Shown here piece after piece: positions 7,666 through 15,206 of a stretch of 31,563 nucleotides of DNA (position 1 is its first letter; each line of letters opens with the position of its first letter). Both the position numbers and the translations under genes were made by a program. The notes below the pieces were generated by a model, which ran no database searches, was not told where the DNA came from, and was given only the letters and a program-made list of their open reading frames with translations. This stretch comes from Candidatus Cibiobacter qucibialis (GTDB lineage: Bacteria > Bacillota > Clostridia > Oscillospirales > Ruminococcaceae): the NCBI GenBank assembly GCA_004000625.1, contig SAUS01000030.1, forward strand, positions 1 through 31,563, written 5' to 3'.

Positions 7666-7949
7666 GGCAATACCGCATAATTCTAAGTGCCGATACGGCG
7701 AGCGAGGTGCGGCAGATGCCAAGCCAAAAGCGCAGATAATACTGGATGCTGCAAAGGTGAGCGCCGCCAGTGGCGGAAACAGCGAACCGAAGCAGGGGCA
7801 GCGGTCGCAGAGTGCGAGGGGCTTTTGCCCCCGAAGCACGATGCGGGTACCGCAACCCGACATTATCGAGCATTTTGGCAACGCAGATGCCGTGCCGCAG
7901 CTGCCGGAGCGGTGCTTAAGCCGCAAGGCGGGAATTGTGCGGTGTTGCC
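7666..7949 (+). mobile_element. 284-nt long form of the MITE-like element, copy R3
   Basis: The ends match the 172-nt copies, and the element is flanked by a direct repeat CATAG (7661-7665 and 7950-7954). The centre differs: after the shared ACTGGATG (7741-7748), about 114 nt (7749-7862) replace two bases of the short form before the shared TTATCGAGC. The extra segment has its own hairpins, CCGCC/GGCGG and GGGGC-TTTT-GCCCC. It lies between two convergent terminators, where it harms no gene. Open frames inside it look like chance products of the repeat. Confidence 0.85.
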
Positions 7950-7962
7950 CATAGGTTTACTC

Positions 7963-8006
7963 CATAAAAATAACCGCCCCCGGCCAGTTTCCCGGCGGGG
8001 GGCGGT
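7963..8006 (-). terminator. Terminator of the nucleoside-uptake gene set
   Basis: On the minus strand ACCGCCCCC and GGGGGCGGT (8006-7998 with 7981-7973) form a GC-rich hairpin followed by TTATTTTT. It closes the - strand genes that end at 8041. Confidence 0.8.
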
Positions 8007-8040
8007 GTGCTTGTTAATTCAAACCCTGTTCAGGCAAAAA

Positions 8041-9237
8041 TCAGACCTGGTAATCCACGGTGATGTTGCTGCTGGTGGTGGGCTTGGTGGCATCGTCAGA
8101 GTTGTTATCCACCTTGATTTCGCCGTTGCGGATTTTCTCCAGAACGGTGTTGTACTCGTCCAAGGTGAAAGTGCTGAAGTTCCAGCTTGCTTCGTCGGTG
8201 GGCAGGCCAACATAGTCGCCCTCTTCCAGGCCAAAGTTGCCGTTGGTGCCAGCGATGGTGCTCCAGTCGCCTGCATTAACGGTATCCAGGCCATTCTTAA
8301 CGGCAGCGCCCAGACCCTTCATGGCGGAGGTAACAAACGGGTTTGCCTTGTACTTGCCGGACTCAACACCCTCAACGCCCAGGTAGTTCTGGTCAACGTC
8401 AACGCCGATCAGCTTGCCGTCATGCTTGTCAGCAGCTTCAGCAGCAGAAGTCCAGATGCCGCCGCCGCAGGCGAACACAACTTCGGTGCCGCCATCGTAC
8501 CAGCCGTCCATCTTAGCGGTGATCTTCTCATCGCCATAGAACTGACCGCCGTAGTAGTAGTTCATCTGAACGTTAATGCCCAGCTCCTGTGCTGCAGCAT
8601 CAGCGCCCTGAACATAGCCGTAACCAAAGCGGATAACGGCGGGCACCGCCATGCCGCCCAGGAAGCCCAGCTTGGTGAAGCCGTCCTTGACAGCTGCATA
8701 GCCAGCCAAGTAGCCGGCTTCTTCTTCCTTAAAGGTCACGCAGAACACGTTTTCGGGGATGGTGCCGTTCTCAGAGTTGATATCAAAGCCGTTCACATCA
8801 ACTGCGATGAAGTGAACATCAGGATACTCTGTGGCAGCCCAGGCCAGAGCAGGACCGTACAGGTAGCCAACGCATACGATGGTGTTTGCGCCCTCGGCGA
8901 CAGCCTGACGGATCAGGGTCTCGCGGTCTTCATCGTTGGCGTCCTCGCCGGAAGGCAGGTAGTAGTTGTACTCGATGCCGTTCTCATCGCCGTAGCCCTT
9001 AACAGCTTCCCAGCAGCCCTGGTTGAAGCTTTCATCGTCCAGGGTGCCAACATCGCAGCACTGGGCAATGCCGGTGATGTTGTCAGAACCGGTTGCTTCA
9101 GCAGTAGCAGCGGAATCGCTGGTAGCCTCGGTAGAAGCAGCAGCGCTGGAAGAAGTGGTGCTGCTGGCAGAGCTGCCGCAAGCAGCCAAAGAGAGTGCCA
9201 TGCAGGCAGCCATGGTCAAAGCAAGATACTTTTTCAT
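8041..9237 (-). CDS. BMP/PnrA-family substrate-binding lipoprotein (likely nucleoside uptake)
   Basis: This 398-residue exported lipoprotein has a signal peptide ending in the lipobox LAAC (Cys20 becomes lipidated), then a Ser/Ala/Thr-rich tether (21-50), then a periplasmic-binding-protein fold. FKEEEAGYLAGYAA, LGFLGGMAVPAV and GYVQGADAAA are typical of the BMP family (TmpC/PnrA/BmpA), whose members bind nucleosides for ABC import. AAGGAG precedes the ATG, and the gene has its own strong promoter. It lies downstream of deoD, cdd and a divergent paralogue, which supports nucleosides as ligand. No ATPase or permease gene is in the window, so the rest of the transporter must be elsewhere. Confidence 0.9.
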   Translation of the reverse strand: MKKYLALTMAACMALSLAACGSSASSTTSSSAAASTEATSDSAATAEATGSDNITGIAQCCDVGTLDDESFNQGCWEAVKGYGDENGIEYNYYLPSGEDANDEDRETLIRQAVAEGANTIVCVGYLYGPALAWAATEYPDVHFIAVDVNGFDINSENGTIPENVFCVTFKEEEAGYLAGYAAVKDGFTKLGFLGGMAVPAVIRFGYGYVQGADAAAQELGINVQMNYYYGGQFYGDEKITAKMDGWYDGGTEVVFACGGGIWTSAAEAADKHDGKLIGVDVDQNYLGVEGVESGKYKANPFVTSAMKGLGAAVKNGLDTVNAGDWSTIAGTNGNFGLEEGDYVGLPTDEASWNFSTFTLDEYNTVLEKIRNGEIKVDNNSDDATKPTTSSNITVDYQV

Positions 9238-9296
9238 GTGTGATCTCCTTATTTTTTATCAGGGGCGCATGGTTTGCATCCCCTCGCATACATCCT

Positions 9297-9325
9297 ATTA
9301 TACCGTCTGGCAGTGCTTTTTTCAA
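9297..9325 (-). promoter_or_regulatory. Strong predicted promoter of the first BMP lipoprotein gene
   Basis: On the minus strand TTGAAA (9325-9320) and TATAAT (9302-9297) are exactly 17 bp apart. The roughly 50-nt leader can fold AGGGG with CCCCT before the AAGGAG site. The promoter allows this binding protein to be made in excess over the upstream enzymes. Confidence 0.75.
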
Positions 9326-9369
9326 TGTGCAAAGCATTACAAAAGCATGACAATGGCCTTTGGTTCCTG

Positions 9370-10563
9370 TTACCGGTTCGGCTGATCCACCGTCACATTC
9401 TGGGTCTGCGGCATTGCCGTGGTATCAGAATAGCGTTCCACTTTTACAGTGCCTGCTGCCATACGCTGGTACAGCTCACGATATTCGTTGCCGGTAAAGG
9501 TTTTCAGCCGCCATTCCTGCGTGGCAAGGCCCACGGCATCCACTTCGGTGCCAAGGGTCTCGGTCTGGCCGCTGTGGTTCTGGTCCCAGTTGTTCTGCGT
9601 GCCGAACAGGTACAGTTCATTCTGCACCACGGTGCTGTAGCAGTTCACAGCGCTGGCTATCACCGAGCTGCTTTGCCCGGCGCAGTCCCAGCCGGTGGCG
9701 ATCACTTCGCGACCGCTTTTCTCTGCGGCCTGTATGCAGCTGTCCGCCAGTTCCGGCGTAGCCGCCATAACCACCTGAAAGCCCTCGTTATACCAGCCGC
9801 AGACATAATCCGTCAGGTCATCATCGCTGGCCGTCATACTGCTGTACCAGATGCGGATATACACCTGCACGCCCATGCTGTCGGCTGCAGCTTCCGCCCC
9901 CTGCACAAAGCCGGTGGCGTAACGCACGGTGCTGGGCAGCGGCTCGCCGCCAAGCACCGCCATGCTGGTGTTGCCCTCCTGCACGGCAGCATACCCGGCC
10001 AGGTAGGCGGCCTGTTCCTCACGGAAGAGAACGCAGTGCACGTTGGCGGATGTGCGGTAGTTGGTGTAATCCTCGGAATGCGGCTCATCCCCGATCATCA
10101 GGTAGCTGACTGTGGGGTAGTTATCCTGGATGTCATACAGGGCGGCGGCCATCTCGCTGCCATAACACACCACCAGTCCCGCACCGCTTTGGGCGGCGCT
10201 GTTCAGGGCTGCTTTGGCGGCATCCAGGCTGGTATCTGCCGCAGTAAACTGCTGTGCGGTATAATTAAAATTGCTGCAAAACGTCTGCACGCCGTGCCAT
10301 ACAGCCGCACCGGCACCGATATCCGTTCCCTCGGCACCAACTGCCAGCGCGATTGCGGCTCCGGCGCCGTCCAGCGGCTGGTCCACTTTTTCTGCCGTAA
10401 GTTCATACAGGGCATCGTCCGTCAACACCTGTTCCTGATCCTGTGCAGCAGGTTCAGAGGAAGCGCTGCTGCCGCAGCCCGCCAGCGCCAGCCCAAAGGC
10501 CAGCGCCAACAACAGGCAAAGCAGCCGCCGGGCTGCAAAACGTTTGTTCTGGGGTAAAGACAT
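9370..10563 (-). CDS. Second, divergent BMP-family lipoprotein
   Basis: This 397-residue lipoprotein is paralogous to the protein encoded by the next gene downstream. Both share FxEExAxYLAGYAAV, a GGxxxP turn, an F/Y-VQGA-AAA helix and a similar C-terminal NxTVD ending. The signal peptide has a basic start, a Leu/Ala-rich core and the lipobox LAGC (Cys30). The ligand pocket region is clearly divergent: the N-terminal lobe is much changed and Ala-rich. It probably binds a different nucleoside or a nucleobase; this is inference. The gene begins 40 nt after cdd with AAAGGAG upstream, so it is likely cotranscribed with deoD and cdd. Confidence 0.85.
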   Translation of the reverse strand: MSLPQNKRFAARRLLCLLLALAFGLALAGCGSSASSEPAAQDQEQVLTDDALYELTAEKVDQPLDGAGAAIALAVGAEGTDIGAGAAVWHGVQTFCSNFNYTAQQFTAADTSLDAAKAALNSAAQSGAGLVVCYGSEMAAALYDIQDNYPTVSYLMIGDEPHSEDYTNYRTSANVHCVLFREEQAAYLAGYAAVQEGNTSMAVLGGEPLPSTVRYATGFVQGAEAAADSMGVQVYIRIWYSSMTASDDDLTDYVCGWYNEGFQVVMAATPELADSCIQAAEKSGREVIATGWDCAGQSSSVIASAVNCYSTVVQNELYLFGTQNNWDQNHSGQTETLGTEVDAVGLATQEWRLKTFTGNEYRELYQRMAAGTVKVERYSDTTAMPQTQNVTVDQPNR

Positions 10564-10603
10564 GGGTGGAATAATCTCCTTTTATTGGGGTAAATGGGCC
10601 GCC

Positions 10604-11038
10604 TTAATCGGCCCCCGGCTCGATTTCAAGATTGGTCGGGCCAAAGCCGTAGGGCAACAGGTCGCCCAGGGTCGTTTCGATGTAATCATCCTCGCTTTTG
10701 GCCATCAGCACCCGCAGCCTGGGGCCGCAGAATTCATACAGAGCCTGGCGGCAGACGCCGCACGGACCAGTGACAAGGGTGTTTTTTTTGCCGTCCAAGC
10801 TGCCCACAATGGCAATATCGGTAAACTCGGTCACACCCTCGCTGACTGCCTTGAACAGCGCGGTGCGCTCGGCACAGTTGGTGGGGGTATAGCCGGCGTT
10901 TTCGATGTTGCAGCCGGTATATACCATTCCGTTTTTGGCCAGCAGCGCCGCGCCCACCTTAAAGTGTGAATACGGCGTGTAGGCAAAGCTGCGCGCCTTG
11001 AACGCTGCGCGGATCAGTTCCGCATCCGTCGGCTTCAT
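10604..11038 (-). CDS. cdd: Cytidine deaminase
   Basis: This 144-residue zinc enzyme hydrolytically deaminates cytidine and deoxycytidine to uridine and deoxyuridine in pyrimidine salvage. The zinc ligands and catalytic Glu are visible as C55-A-E57 and P-C93-G-V-C96. The nucleoside-contact segment near NIENAGYTPTNCAE matches the family. The length is close to the homotetrameric class (about 130-140), with a slightly extended C-terminus. The ATG overlaps the deoD stop as ATGA (11038-11035), so translation is coupled to the purine phosphorylase. Confidence 0.96.
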   Translation of the reverse strand: MKPTDAELIRAAFKARSFAYTPYSHFKVGAALLAKNGMVYTGCNIENAGYTPTNCAERTALFKAVSEGVTEFTDIAIVGSLDGKKNTLVTGPCGVCRQALYEFCGPRLRVLMAKSEDDYIETTLGDLLPYGFGPTNLEIEPGAD

Positions 11039-11757
11039 TCCAGCACCGCCCCCAGTGCAACTTTCATCATGGCGGTAAAGCTGGTCTGGCGCTCTTCTGC
11101 CGTGGTGATTTCGGGGCTGACGAAGCTGTCCGAGATCGTCAGGATACAGGCAGCATGTTTGCCCAGCACCTTGGAATTGTGGAACAGCGCAAAGCTTTCC
11201 ATCTCAACCGCCAGGCAGCCTTTTTCGTCGCGCAGAACTTCCCAGTAGGTGGGGCGTACGCCGCTATCCTCGCGGTAGAACACATCGGAGGAATGGATGG
11301 TGCCTTCAATCAGGGGAATGCCCTGCTTTTTGGCGGAAGCACGCAGCGCGTTGTTCAGTTCCTCGCTGGGCTTCTGGATGTCGTCGGTATCGCCGGACTG
11401 GGTCACGGCATAGTTGCTCTCAGAATAAGCGCCGGTAGCCAGAACCACATCAAAGACCTTGGCTTTTTCGGTATAAGAACCGGCAGAGCCAATGCGGATG
11501 ATGTTCTCTACCCCATACTGGCTGTACAGCTCATAGGAGTAGATGCCGATGGACGGCATGCCCATGCCGCTGCCCATCACGCTGACAGGGTGGCCCTGGT
11601 AGGTACCGGTATAACCCAGCATGCCGCGCACATCGGTAACAAGGCGCGGGTTTTCCAAAAAGGTTTCGGCAATAAATTTGGCGCGCAGGGGGTCGCCGGG
11701 CATCAGCACGGTTTTGGCAAAATCGCCGGGGTTGGCGCGGTTGTGTGGGGTAGACAT
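11035..11757 (-). CDS. deoD: Purine-nucleoside phosphorylase, DeoD type
   Basis: This 240-residue enzyme splits purine (deoxy)nucleosides with phosphate into base and (deoxy)ribose-1-phosphate. It follows the hexameric bacterial DeoD pattern: His5, Gly21 and Arg25 in MPGDPLRAKFIAE, Arg44, GSGMGMPSIGIYSYEL (62-77), RIGSAGS (88-94), AVEMES (Glu185, Glu187) and the catalytic-type Asp210 in TISDS. AAAGGAG precedes the ATG. It is the first gene of a likely deoD-cdd-BMP operon. The MITE copy R4 sits between this start and the best upstream promoter, so the mRNA would carry an antisense copy of the element in its leader. Confidence 0.96.
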   Translation of the reverse strand: MSTPHNRANPGDFAKTVLMPGDPLRAKFIAETFLENPRLVTDVRGMLGYTGTYQGHPVSVMGSGMGMPSIGIYSYELYSQYGVENIIRIGSAGSYTEKAKVFDVVLATGAYSESNYAVTQSGDTDDIQKPSEELNNALRASAKKQGIPLIEGTIHSSDVFYREDSGVRPTYWEVLRDEKGCLAVEMESFALFHNSKVLGKHAACILTISDSFVSPEITTAEERQTSFTAMMKVALGAVLE

Positions 11758-11781
11758 ATCAGATACGCTCCTTTATGTTGG

Positions 11782-11953
11782 GGCAATACCGCATAATTCT
11801 AAGTGCTGATACGGCGAGCGAGGTGCGGCAGATGCTAAGCCAAAAGCGCAGATAATACTGGATGTCTTATCGAGCATTTTGGCAACGCAGATGCCGTGCC
11901 GCAGCCGCCGGAGCGGTGCTTGAGCCGTTAGGCGGGAATTGTGCGGTATTGCC
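11782..11953 (+). mobile_element. 172-nt palindromic MITE-like element, copy R4
   Basis: A complete copy flanked by the 4-bp direct repeat TTGG (11778-11781 and 11954-11957). It lies 24 bp upstream of the deoD start, in the space shared with the divergent radical SAM gene. Relative to deoD it is in reverse orientation. One base change in the AAGTGC(T)G stem converts a C-G pair to U-G, which keeps pairing on the + strand RNA. Confidence 0.88.
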
Positions 11954-12035
11954 TTGGATTTTTGCGGCCGGTTGGCCAGCCGCTGTGTTCCATGGTTTGT
12001 TTTGCGGCCCATTCCATTTGGGCAGATATATATTT

Positions 12036-12065
12036 AGTATACCACATTTTTCCGTTTTGTGGTAA
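12036..12065 (-). promoter_or_regulatory. Possible deoD-operon promoter upstream of R4
   Basis: On the minus strand TTACCA (12065-12060) and TATACT (12041-12036) are 18 bp apart, with a TGG extension. A transcript from here would cross R4 and give a leader of about 270 nt. Confidence 0.45.
12040..12064. promoter_or_regulatory. Inverted repeat, possible operator between deoD and the radical SAM gene
   Basis: TACCACA and TGTGGTA form 7-bp arms around an 11-nt AT-rich spacer, lying within the predicted deoD promoter. A repressor site is plausible. The regulator is unknown, and the repeat could also be chance in AT-rich DNA. Confidence 0.35.
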
Positions 12066-12108
12066 ACTTAGTATGAATTCACCACAAAGTTTTTCGGGGG
12101 TGTTGTTA

Positions 12109-13023
12109 ATGCAGCTGCCTGAGCACTGCACCTTATGCCCGCGGCGCTGCGGGGCCAACCGCGCGGCGGGCCGCACCGGCTATTGCGGCGCGGGGGATAC
12201 CCTGCTGGCCGCCCGCGCCGCCCTGCACCATTGGGAGGAGCCCTGCTTGAGCGGGGAGCCCAATGCCGCGACCGGCAGCGGCACGGTATTTTTTACCGGC
12301 TGCACCCTGCAATGCTGCTACTGCCAGAATTATAAAATCAGCCAGCAGGGCCTTGGCAAGCCGCTGACGGCGGAGCGCCTGGCTGAAATTTTTATGGAAT
12401 TGCAGCAAAAAGGCGCCAAAAACCTGAACCTTGTCACCGCAACGCAATGGCTGCCGTGGGTGACGCAGGCGCTGGATGCCGCCCGCCGCAATGGGTTGAC
12501 CCTGCCGGTGGCCTATAACACCGGCGGGTACGAAACCGTGGAAACCGTAAAGGCTCTGGCCGGGTATGTGGACATCTGGCTGGCGGATTACAAATATGCC
12601 AGCCCTGCCCTGGCGAAAGAGCTTTCCGCCGCGCAGGATTACCCACAGGTGGCGCACGCCGCCATCCGCCAAATGCTGTTGCAGACCGGTGCCCCAGTGT
12701 ACGATGCCGACGGCTACCTGCAAAAAGGCGTGATTGTGCGCCACCTTGCCCTGCCCGGCCACAGTGATGACAGCCTTGCCGTTTTGCAGCGCCTGGCCGA
12801 CCTGCGGCAGGAAACCGGCGTGTCGTTTGTGCCCAGCCTGATGAGCCAGTTCACCCCGTTTTACCGCGCCGCAGAGCACGGTTTGGGGCGGCGCATTACC
12901 ACCTACGAATACCGCAAAGTGGTTGACCGCGCCATCGCCCTTGGCCTGACGGACGGCTACATGCAGGAAAAAAGCAGTGCCCGCGAGGAATACACCCCGC
13001 CGTTTGACCTGGAAGGGGTCTGA
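12109..13023 (+). CDS. PflX-like radical SAM protein (pyruvate formate-lyase activase homologue)
   Basis: This 304-residue radical SAM enzyme has the cluster motif Cx3Cx2C as C65TLQC69CYC72. The N-terminal block CTLCPRRCG...GYCGAG (C7, C10, C14, C26) is characteristic of the COG1313/PflX group, related to glycyl-radical activases but of unknown substrate. The rest is a partial TIM barrel. Two further in-frame starts exist (11941, which overlaps repeat R4, and 12073); 12109 is chosen because GGGGGTG lies 6 nt upstream. The next gene follows after 27 nt, so the two may be cotranscribed. A glycyl-radical partner is not present in the window. Confidence 0.82.
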   Translation: MQLPEHCTLCPRRCGANRAAGRTGYCGAGDTLLAARAALHHWEEPCLSGEPNAATGSGTVFFTGCTLQCCYCQNYKISQQGLGKPLTAERLAEIFMELQQKGAKNLNLVTATQWLPWVTQALDAARRNGLTLPVAYNTGGYETVETVKALAGYVDIWLADYKYASPALAKELSAAQDYPQVAHAAIRQMLLQTGAPVYDADGYLQKGVIVRHLALPGHSDDSLAVLQRLADLRQETGVSFVPSLMSQFTPFYRAAEHGLGRRITTYEYRKVVDRAIALGLTDGYMQEKSSAREEYTPPFDLEGV

Positions 13024-13050
13024 TGCGGTGGCTGCGCAAGGAGGTCTTGT

Positions 13051-14934
13051 GTGAACATCTTCTCTTTTGTCTATCTGGCGGTGTTCCTGCTGGCAGGCTT
13101 TTGCATTGCACGCAGGGCGCTGCCGCAGGCGGGGCTTTCGGTCAGCATTCCGCTGGGGTGCGGGTTCGGGGTCTCACTGCTGGCATTTGTTCCGGCCTGT
13201 TTTGCGGTGGTACTGGGTTTCCGGCTGCCTGCCCTTTTATTGGCCGCAGCTGTTGTGGCCGCGCTGGCCGCTTGGTTGGCGCGGCACGGCACGCCGTTCC
13301 CCCGTGTACCGGATCCGGACGCCGCCGCTCTGTGGGCCTGTGTGCTACCCTTGGCTGTTGTTACCCTGTACCTGCTGCACACCCATGTGCTGCATCTGGT
13401 AGACGGCAGTTATCACACCGGGCAAAGCTGCTATGGCGATATGGCGATGCACCTGGGATTCATCAAAAACATTGCCGTTACCGGCAAGCTGCCGCCGGTG
13501 TATCCCCTGCTGGGCGGCGAGCACCGGTTCGGCTACCCGTTTTTGTGCGAGACCGTTTCCAGCGTTTTTCTGGTGCTGGGGGCAGACACCCGCACCTCTT
13601 ACCTGCTGCCCATGCTGGCCGCATTCATCAGCGTGTACGGCATGATGTGGCAGCTGGCGCGGCAGGTGTTGGGCAGCGCGGGCAAAGCTTGCCTGGCTTT
13701 TTGGCTGTTCTTTATGGGCAGCGGGTTCGGGTTTGTGTATTTCCTTAGCAGCGCCGAGGCGTTTGCCGGCATCTTTACCGGGTTTTACACCACCCCCACC
13801 AACTACACTGCCGAAAACATCGTCTGGGTCAACCCCATCGTGGATCTGCTGATTCCACAGCGGGCCACCCTGTTTGGCTGGTGTGTGCTGTTTCCCTCGC
13901 TGTATCTGGTCTGGCGGTTCTGTATGGAGGAGGAAACCCGGCTTTGGCGGTATCTCGCCCTGCTGGTTCTGCCCCTGCCACTGATGCACACCCACAGCGC
14001 ACTGGCGCTGGTGCTGATCTGCCTGGCGTGCGGGGTGTACACCCTGGTTTGCCGCCCCCGCACCAAAGCCGTGCTTGCCCCATGGGGATGGTTTGCCTTG
14101 GTGTGCGGCGTGGTCTGGCTGGTAGAAATGTGGAACACCGTGTTTGCCCAATCGCTGGACGGGCAGCACATGCTGCGGCTGCATTTGAACTGGATCAACG
14201 GGCAGGATGACGGCACCCTGAAAGACAATTATTTCTGGTTCTACATCAAAAACATCAGCCTTGTCTACCTGCTGCTGATCCCGGCATTTTTCCATGCCAA
14301 ACCCAAGCAGCGCTGGCTGTACGGCGGCGGGTTGGCCATTCTGGTTCTGGCGGAATTTGTTGTGTTTCAGCCCAACAATTATGACAACAACAAGCTGCTG
14401 TATATCTGGCATCTGCTGGGCTGCCTGTTGGTGGCCAGCCTGCTGATGGATTGGTTCAGCAAAGTTCGTGCTATCCCCTGGCGGGCGCTGGGGCTGTGCC
14501 TTTGCTGCTTTATCGCCATGTTTGGCAGTGTGCTGACTGTTGGACGCGAAGCGTTAAGCGACTACTGGCAGTGGAGCGCAGACGACATTGCCATGGCGGA
14601 TTATATTGATGACAATGCGGAAACCGATGCAGTATTCCTGACCAGTGACAGCCACCTTTGCCCTGTGTTCAGCCTGGCCGGGCGGCGCATTTTGTGCGGC
14701 TCCGGCAGCTTTGTATACTACCACGGCATGAATTATACCGCTGAATACAACGCCATGCACCAGCTGTACGAGAATCCCGATGAAGTTTCCCTGGCGCAGT
14801 GGGGCATTGATTATGTGCTGTTTGACAGCTATGTGTTCAGCAACATCCAAAATGCGGACGAGAGCTGGTATGCAGCGCGCTATCCCCTTTGGTACGAGAA
14901 CGGCGGCAGCCGCATTTATAAAATCAACGGATAA
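13051..14934 (+). CDS. Large polytopic membrane protein, GT-C glycosyltransferase-like
   Basis: This 627-residue integral membrane protein has many hydrophobic segments spread through the first two thirds (for example about 1-20, 35-75, 93-112, 180-195, 210-225) and a soluble C-terminal part after about residue 490. A GD-x3-H motif in an extracytoplasmic-type loop (SCYGDMAMHLGF, 127-138) recalls the acidic catalytic loop of GT-C glycosyltransferases. A second conserved-looking block, QPNNYDNNKLLYIWHL, lies near residue 440. It begins with GTG, with an ideal AAGGAGG 6 nt upstream. Lipid-linked sugar transfer to a surface polymer or protein is inferred; no substrate can be named. A terminator follows. 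Confidence 0.7.
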   Translation: MNIFSFVYLAVFLLAGFCIARRALPQAGLSVSIPLGCGFGVSLLAFVPACFAVVLGFRLPALLLAAAVVAALAAWLARHGTPFPRVPDPDAAALWACVLPLAVVTLYLLHTHVLHLVDGSYHTGQSCYGDMAMHLGFIKNIAVTGKLPPVYPLLGGEHRFGYPFLCETVSSVFLVLGADTRTSYLLPMLAAFISVYGMMWQLARQVLGSAGKACLAFWLFFMGSGFGFVYFLSSAEAFAGIFTGFYTTPTNYTAENIVWVNPIVDLLIPQRATLFGWCVLFPSLYLVWRFCMEEETRLWRYLALLVLPLPLMHTHSALALVLICLACGVYTLVCRPRTKAVLAPWGWFALVCGVVWLVEMWNTVFAQSLDGQHMLRLHLNWINGQDDGTLKDNYFWFYIKNISLVYLLLIPAFFHAKPKQRWLYGGGLAILVLAEFVVFQPNNYDNNKLLYIWHLLGCLLVASLLMDWFSKVRAIPWRALGLCLCCFIAMFGSVLTVGREALSDYWQWSADDIAMADYIDDNAETDAVFLTSDSHLCPVFSLAGRRILCGSGSFVYYHGMNYTAEYNAMHQLYENPDEVSLAQWGIDYVLFDSYVFSNIQNADESWYAARYPLWYENGGSRIYKING

Positions 14935-14970
14935 GTTTGTTCCGTATCAATTTTCCCAACATAAACAATC

Positions 14971-15017
14971 ACTCCGCCGCGGGTCCGGTTTTCAGCTGGT
15001 CCTGCGGCGGAGTTTTT
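14971..15017 (+). terminator. Rho-independent terminator after the GT-C-like gene
   Basis: CTCCGCCGC (14972-14980) pairs with GCGGCGGAG (15004-15012), with further GGTCC-type pairing inside, and is followed by TTTTT. Repeat R5 begins two bases later and uses the end of this T run as its target duplication. Confidence 0.88.
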
Positions 15018-15018
15018 A

Positions 15019-15190
15019 GGCAATACCGCATAATTCTAAGTGCCGATACGGCGAGCGAGGTGCGGCAGATGCTAAGCCAAAAGCGCAGATAATACTTTGT
15101 GTATTATCGAGCATTTTGGCAACGCAGATGCCGTGCCGCAGCCGCCGGAGCGGTGCTTAAGCCGTAAGGCGGGAATTATGCGGTATTGCC
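15019..15190 (+). mobile_element. 172-nt palindromic MITE-like element, copy R5
   Basis: A complete copy flanked by TTTA (15015-15018 and 15191-15194). Its terminal stem GGCAATACCGCATAATTC/GAATTATGCGGTATTGCC is perfectly Watson-Crick, unlike the other copies. This may be the youngest or a gene-converted copy. It lies between a terminator and the 3' end of the NYN gene. Confidence 0.88.
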
Positions 15191-15206
15191 TTTATTTTAT
15201 AATTCT

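Noticed and set aside
7660..7954. Open frames inside the repeat copies (for example about 88 codons on the minus strand of R3)
   Set aside because: They follow the palindrome, cross element boundaries, lack ribosome sites and show no protein-like pattern. Similar frames arise in every copy.
13345..14412. 355-codon frame antisense to the GT-C-like gene
   Set aside because: Its composition is Gln/His-rich as expected from the complement of a Leu/Trp-rich membrane protein, and it has no ribosome site.
4..15190. CRISPR array from the repeated elements
   Set aside because: The copies are 172 nt, kilobases apart, palindromic and flanked by target duplications. There are no short regular spacers and no cas genes.
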